Below, piece after piece: positions 62,560 to 64,000 of a DNA stretch of 64,000 bases. Source of the stretch: Pseudomonas abieticivorans (lineage in GTDB: Bacteria > Pseudomonadota > Gammaproteobacteria > Pseudomonadales > Pseudomonadaceae); contig NZ_CP094975.1 of NCBI RefSeq assembly GCF_023509015.1, forward strand, positions 3,837,501-3,901,500, in the 5' to 3' direction. The position numbers and the translations under genes are program-made. Each line of letters starts with the position of its first letter. Positions within the stretch are counted from its first letter, which is position 1. The notes under the pieces are model-generated. The model did not search any database, was not told where the DNA came from, and was given only the letters and a program-made list of their open reading frames with translations.

Positions 62560-63669
62560 ATGAACCCAGCCAAACTTGCCTTGCCCCTGTTGTTACTGGC
62601 CAGCCCCTTCGCCACCTGGGCGGCCACCCTGCCGCCCGGCGAAGTGGTGGTGTCGCTGCCCAACGCCGAGGCTTCCGGCGTAGTGGTGACCCCTGCCGGG
62701 CGTACTTTCCTGACCTTGCCCCGTGCTGGCAGCAACCACAACGAACCATCGGTGGTGGAAATCATCGGCGGCAAACCGGTGGCTTTCCCGGATGCTGCCA
62801 CCACCGTGCCGTCGAACAAACCCTTGGCCGACTGGATCGTCTCGCCGCTGGGCATGACCCTGAGCGGCAACACGCTGTGGGTGCTGGACGAAGGCAAGCG
62901 TGCAGGGGTCGATGGCATCCCCGATGGCTCGGCCAAGCTCTTGGCCATCGACATCGACACACGCAAGATCACCCGCACGATCTTCTTCAAGAAGCCGTTC
63001 ATGCGTGACACGATTCAACTCAACGACTTGCGCGTGGACATGAGCCACGGCAAGCAGGGCACTGTGTACATCAGCAACAACGGCTTCGCCAAGCCAGACA
63101 ATTCGTTGATCGTGGTGGACATCGCCAGCGGCAAGATGCGCGAGATCTTCCGCGACGCTCCCGAAACCTCGCCGGCGCCGGGCTTCATGACCTACGTGGA
63201 GGGCCAGCCCCACGCCTACAGCGTCGACCACGCCACCATGCCCCAGGGCGGCGCCAACGGCATCGAGCTTTCGCCCGACAACAAGACGTTGTACTGGACC
63301 ATCCCCACCAACCCCAATTACTACAGCATCGCCACGGCCGACCTGAGCAACTTCAACCTGCCTGAGTCGGCCCTGAAAAAGGCCACGCATTTCGAAGGGC
63401 AGACCGCGTCCAACGGCGGGATTACCGTGGATGACAAGGGCTCGGTATATTTCGGTGATGCGTCGCGCTATTCGATCATCAAGAAGGACACCCATGGCAA
63501 ATTCTCGCTGGTGGCCACCGACCCGCGCTTGATCTGGCCGGACGGGTTGTACTACCGCAATGGCTATGTGTACGTGAGCGTGGGCCAGTGGCAGCGCGCG
63601 CCGGGCTTGAATGGCGGCAAGGATTTGCGCAAGCCGCCGTATGAGGTGTTGCGCTTCAAGGCTCAATAG
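62560..63669 (+). CDS. Second MRJP/yellow-fold secreted protein, tandem paralogue
   Basis: 369-aa exported protein with the same plan as its neighbour: signal peptide (about 1-20, TWA), GRTFLTLPR, WVLDEGKRAGVDGIP and WPDGLYYRNGYVYVSVGQW. It lies 25 bases downstream and is probably in the same operon. ATG at 62560 follows AAGGA; a start at 62524 is less likely. The two are diverged duplicates, perhaps acting on different lactones or as a complex. Function unknown. Confidence 0.8.
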   Translation: MNPAKLALPLLLLASPFATWAATLPPGEVVVSLPNAEASGVVVTPAGRTFLTLPRAGSNHNEPSVVEIIGGKPVAFPDAATTVPSNKPLADWIVSPLGMTLSGNTLWVLDEGKRAGVDGIPDGSAKLLAIDIDTRKITRTIFFKKPFMRDTIQLNDLRVDMSHGKQGTVYISNNGFAKPDNSLIVVDIASGKMREIFRDAPETSPAPGFMTYVEGQPHAYSVDHATMPQGGANGIELSPDNKTLYWTIPTNPNYYSIATADLSNFNLPESALKKATHFEGQTASNGGITVDDKGSVYFGDASRYSIIKKDTHGKFSLVATDPRLIWPDGLYYRNGYVYVSVGQWQRAPGLNGGKDLRKPPYEVLRFKAQ

Positions 63670-63684
63670 CCTGCAGCACCCCCG

Positions 63685-63769
63685 GTAGGAGCGGATTCAT
63701 CCGCGAAGCGTTCGCTGCGGTATACCAGGCACACTGCGGGGCGTTCTTCGCGGATGAATCCGCTCCCAC
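63685..63769. repeat. Inverted pair of REP elements
   Basis: GTAGGAGCGGATTCATCCGCGAA and its inverse CGCGGATGAATCCGCTCCCAC with about 40 bases between, downstream of the second MRJP-like gene. Confidence 0.85.
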
Positions 63770-63856
63770 ACGACGTGTGGGTTTAAAACAACCATTGCCA
63801 AGCCGATCCACCCCTGGTTATATTCCAACTTCGAAAACCGTCACGCCAAGGCCACC

Positions 63857-64000
63857 ATGCCCGCTTTTTGCAACCACGCCCCCAACGTTTCAGCAGCCAA
63901 CGCTGCCGACGTGTCGTGCGCGAGCAAACAGCCGCCCATGCGCAGCCACTATCCCCCGCCTTCTGTCGTTCAGTCGCCGGTGTGCACCGCAGTCGCACCC
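63857..64000 (+). CDS. Possible start of a gene, cut by the right edge
   Basis: An open frame from ATG 63857 (MPAFCNHAPNVSAANAAD...) runs off the window, preceded by AAGG. Composition is Ala/Pro/Ser/Cys-rich and no family can be recognised from 48 codons. It may equally be non-coding or antisense to a gene that starts further right. Confidence 0.25.
   Translation, partial: MPAFCNHAPNVSAANAADVSCASKQPPMRSHYPPPSVVQSPVCTAVAP

Noticed and set aside
63783..63998. 71-aa minus-strand frame at the right edge
   Set aside because: Trp/Arg-rich composition and no ribosome-binding site suggest an antisense frame; nothing supports it as a gene.

Overview
The window is a chromosomal segment of a fluorescent Pseudomonas, most likely from the P. 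fluorescens complex. The evidence is high-GC coding, the gene order gcvR/bcp, dapA-bamC-MBL-purC-tRNA-Ser known from Pseudomonas chromosomes, a MuxABC-OpmB type efflux operon, a PtxS-type operator in front of a gluconate 2-dehydrogenase operon, and many Pseudomonas REP palindromes (core GTAGGAGCGG-N-CCGCG) between genes. Most of the window is conserved core genome. The accessory DNA sits at 10.7-25.4 kb and 55.9-57.5 kb.

Layout. 1-10.7 kb: a class A penicillin-binding protein running off the left edge, a BepA-like periplasmic protease, a TusA-like sulfur carrier, an AI-2E family membrane protein, bcp and a GcvR-like ACT protein, then the dapA-bamC-MBL-purC cluster and tRNA-Ser(CGA). 10.7-20.1 kb: a genomic island inserted at the 3' end of that tRNA. 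Its ends are a 30-base direct repeat of the tRNA end (29/30 identical) plus a duplicated terminator, offset by exactly 9350 bases, and each end carries two TTAGGGCA repeats 11 bases apart. It holds a two-gene module (324-aa soluble plus 205-aa four-helix membrane protein), a broken integrase, a broken DNA adenine methylase behind a LexA box, an unknown cysteine-motif protein, and a 1357-residue protein joining a Cro/XRE helix-turn-helix, an Mrr-like nuclease, a STAND-type P-loop NTPase and a long helical C-terminus. That protein is the best candidate here for an undescribed, probably anti-phage, system. 20.2-25.4 kb: a zone of toxin-antitoxin remnants (frameshifted HigA-like antitoxin, truncated HepT, NadS-like antitoxin with half a toxin) around an intact iron-dependent alcohol dehydrogenase (yiaY) whose last 57 bases are duplicated downstream.

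25.5-46.5 kb is housekeeping DNA: YdcH, a CHMI-like isomerase, a methyltransferase, rnd-ycgL, a 2-hydroxyacid dehydrogenase, nitroreductase, RNA methyltransferase and HNH protein, oligopeptidase B, the 5-oxoprolinase genes pxpA-pxpB-pxpC, a MoxR/VWA pair, a DUF748 protein, cysK and lpxO. 46.7-55.6 kb is the muxA-muxB-muxC-opmB efflux operon; its MuxB carries a Ser/Thr-only insert of about 37 residues. 55.9-57.5 kb has a broken DUF4225 gene with a small membrane partner, and a compact double-hairpin element that looks like a small RNA. 57.5-63.7 kb is the periplasmic gluconate 2-dehydrogenase operon (small, FAD and cytochrome c subunits) and two tandem MRJP/yellow-fold secreted proteins. Each of these two transcription units is preceded by a perfect TGAAACCGGTTTCA operator, which points to joint control by PtxS and 2-ketogluconate.

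Frameshifts and nonsense mutations were found only in accessory genes; I saw none in the roughly fifty core genes. This argues for real gene decay in the island and toxin-antitoxin zone rather than general sequencing error. Product names come from reading translations by eye, without database searches.
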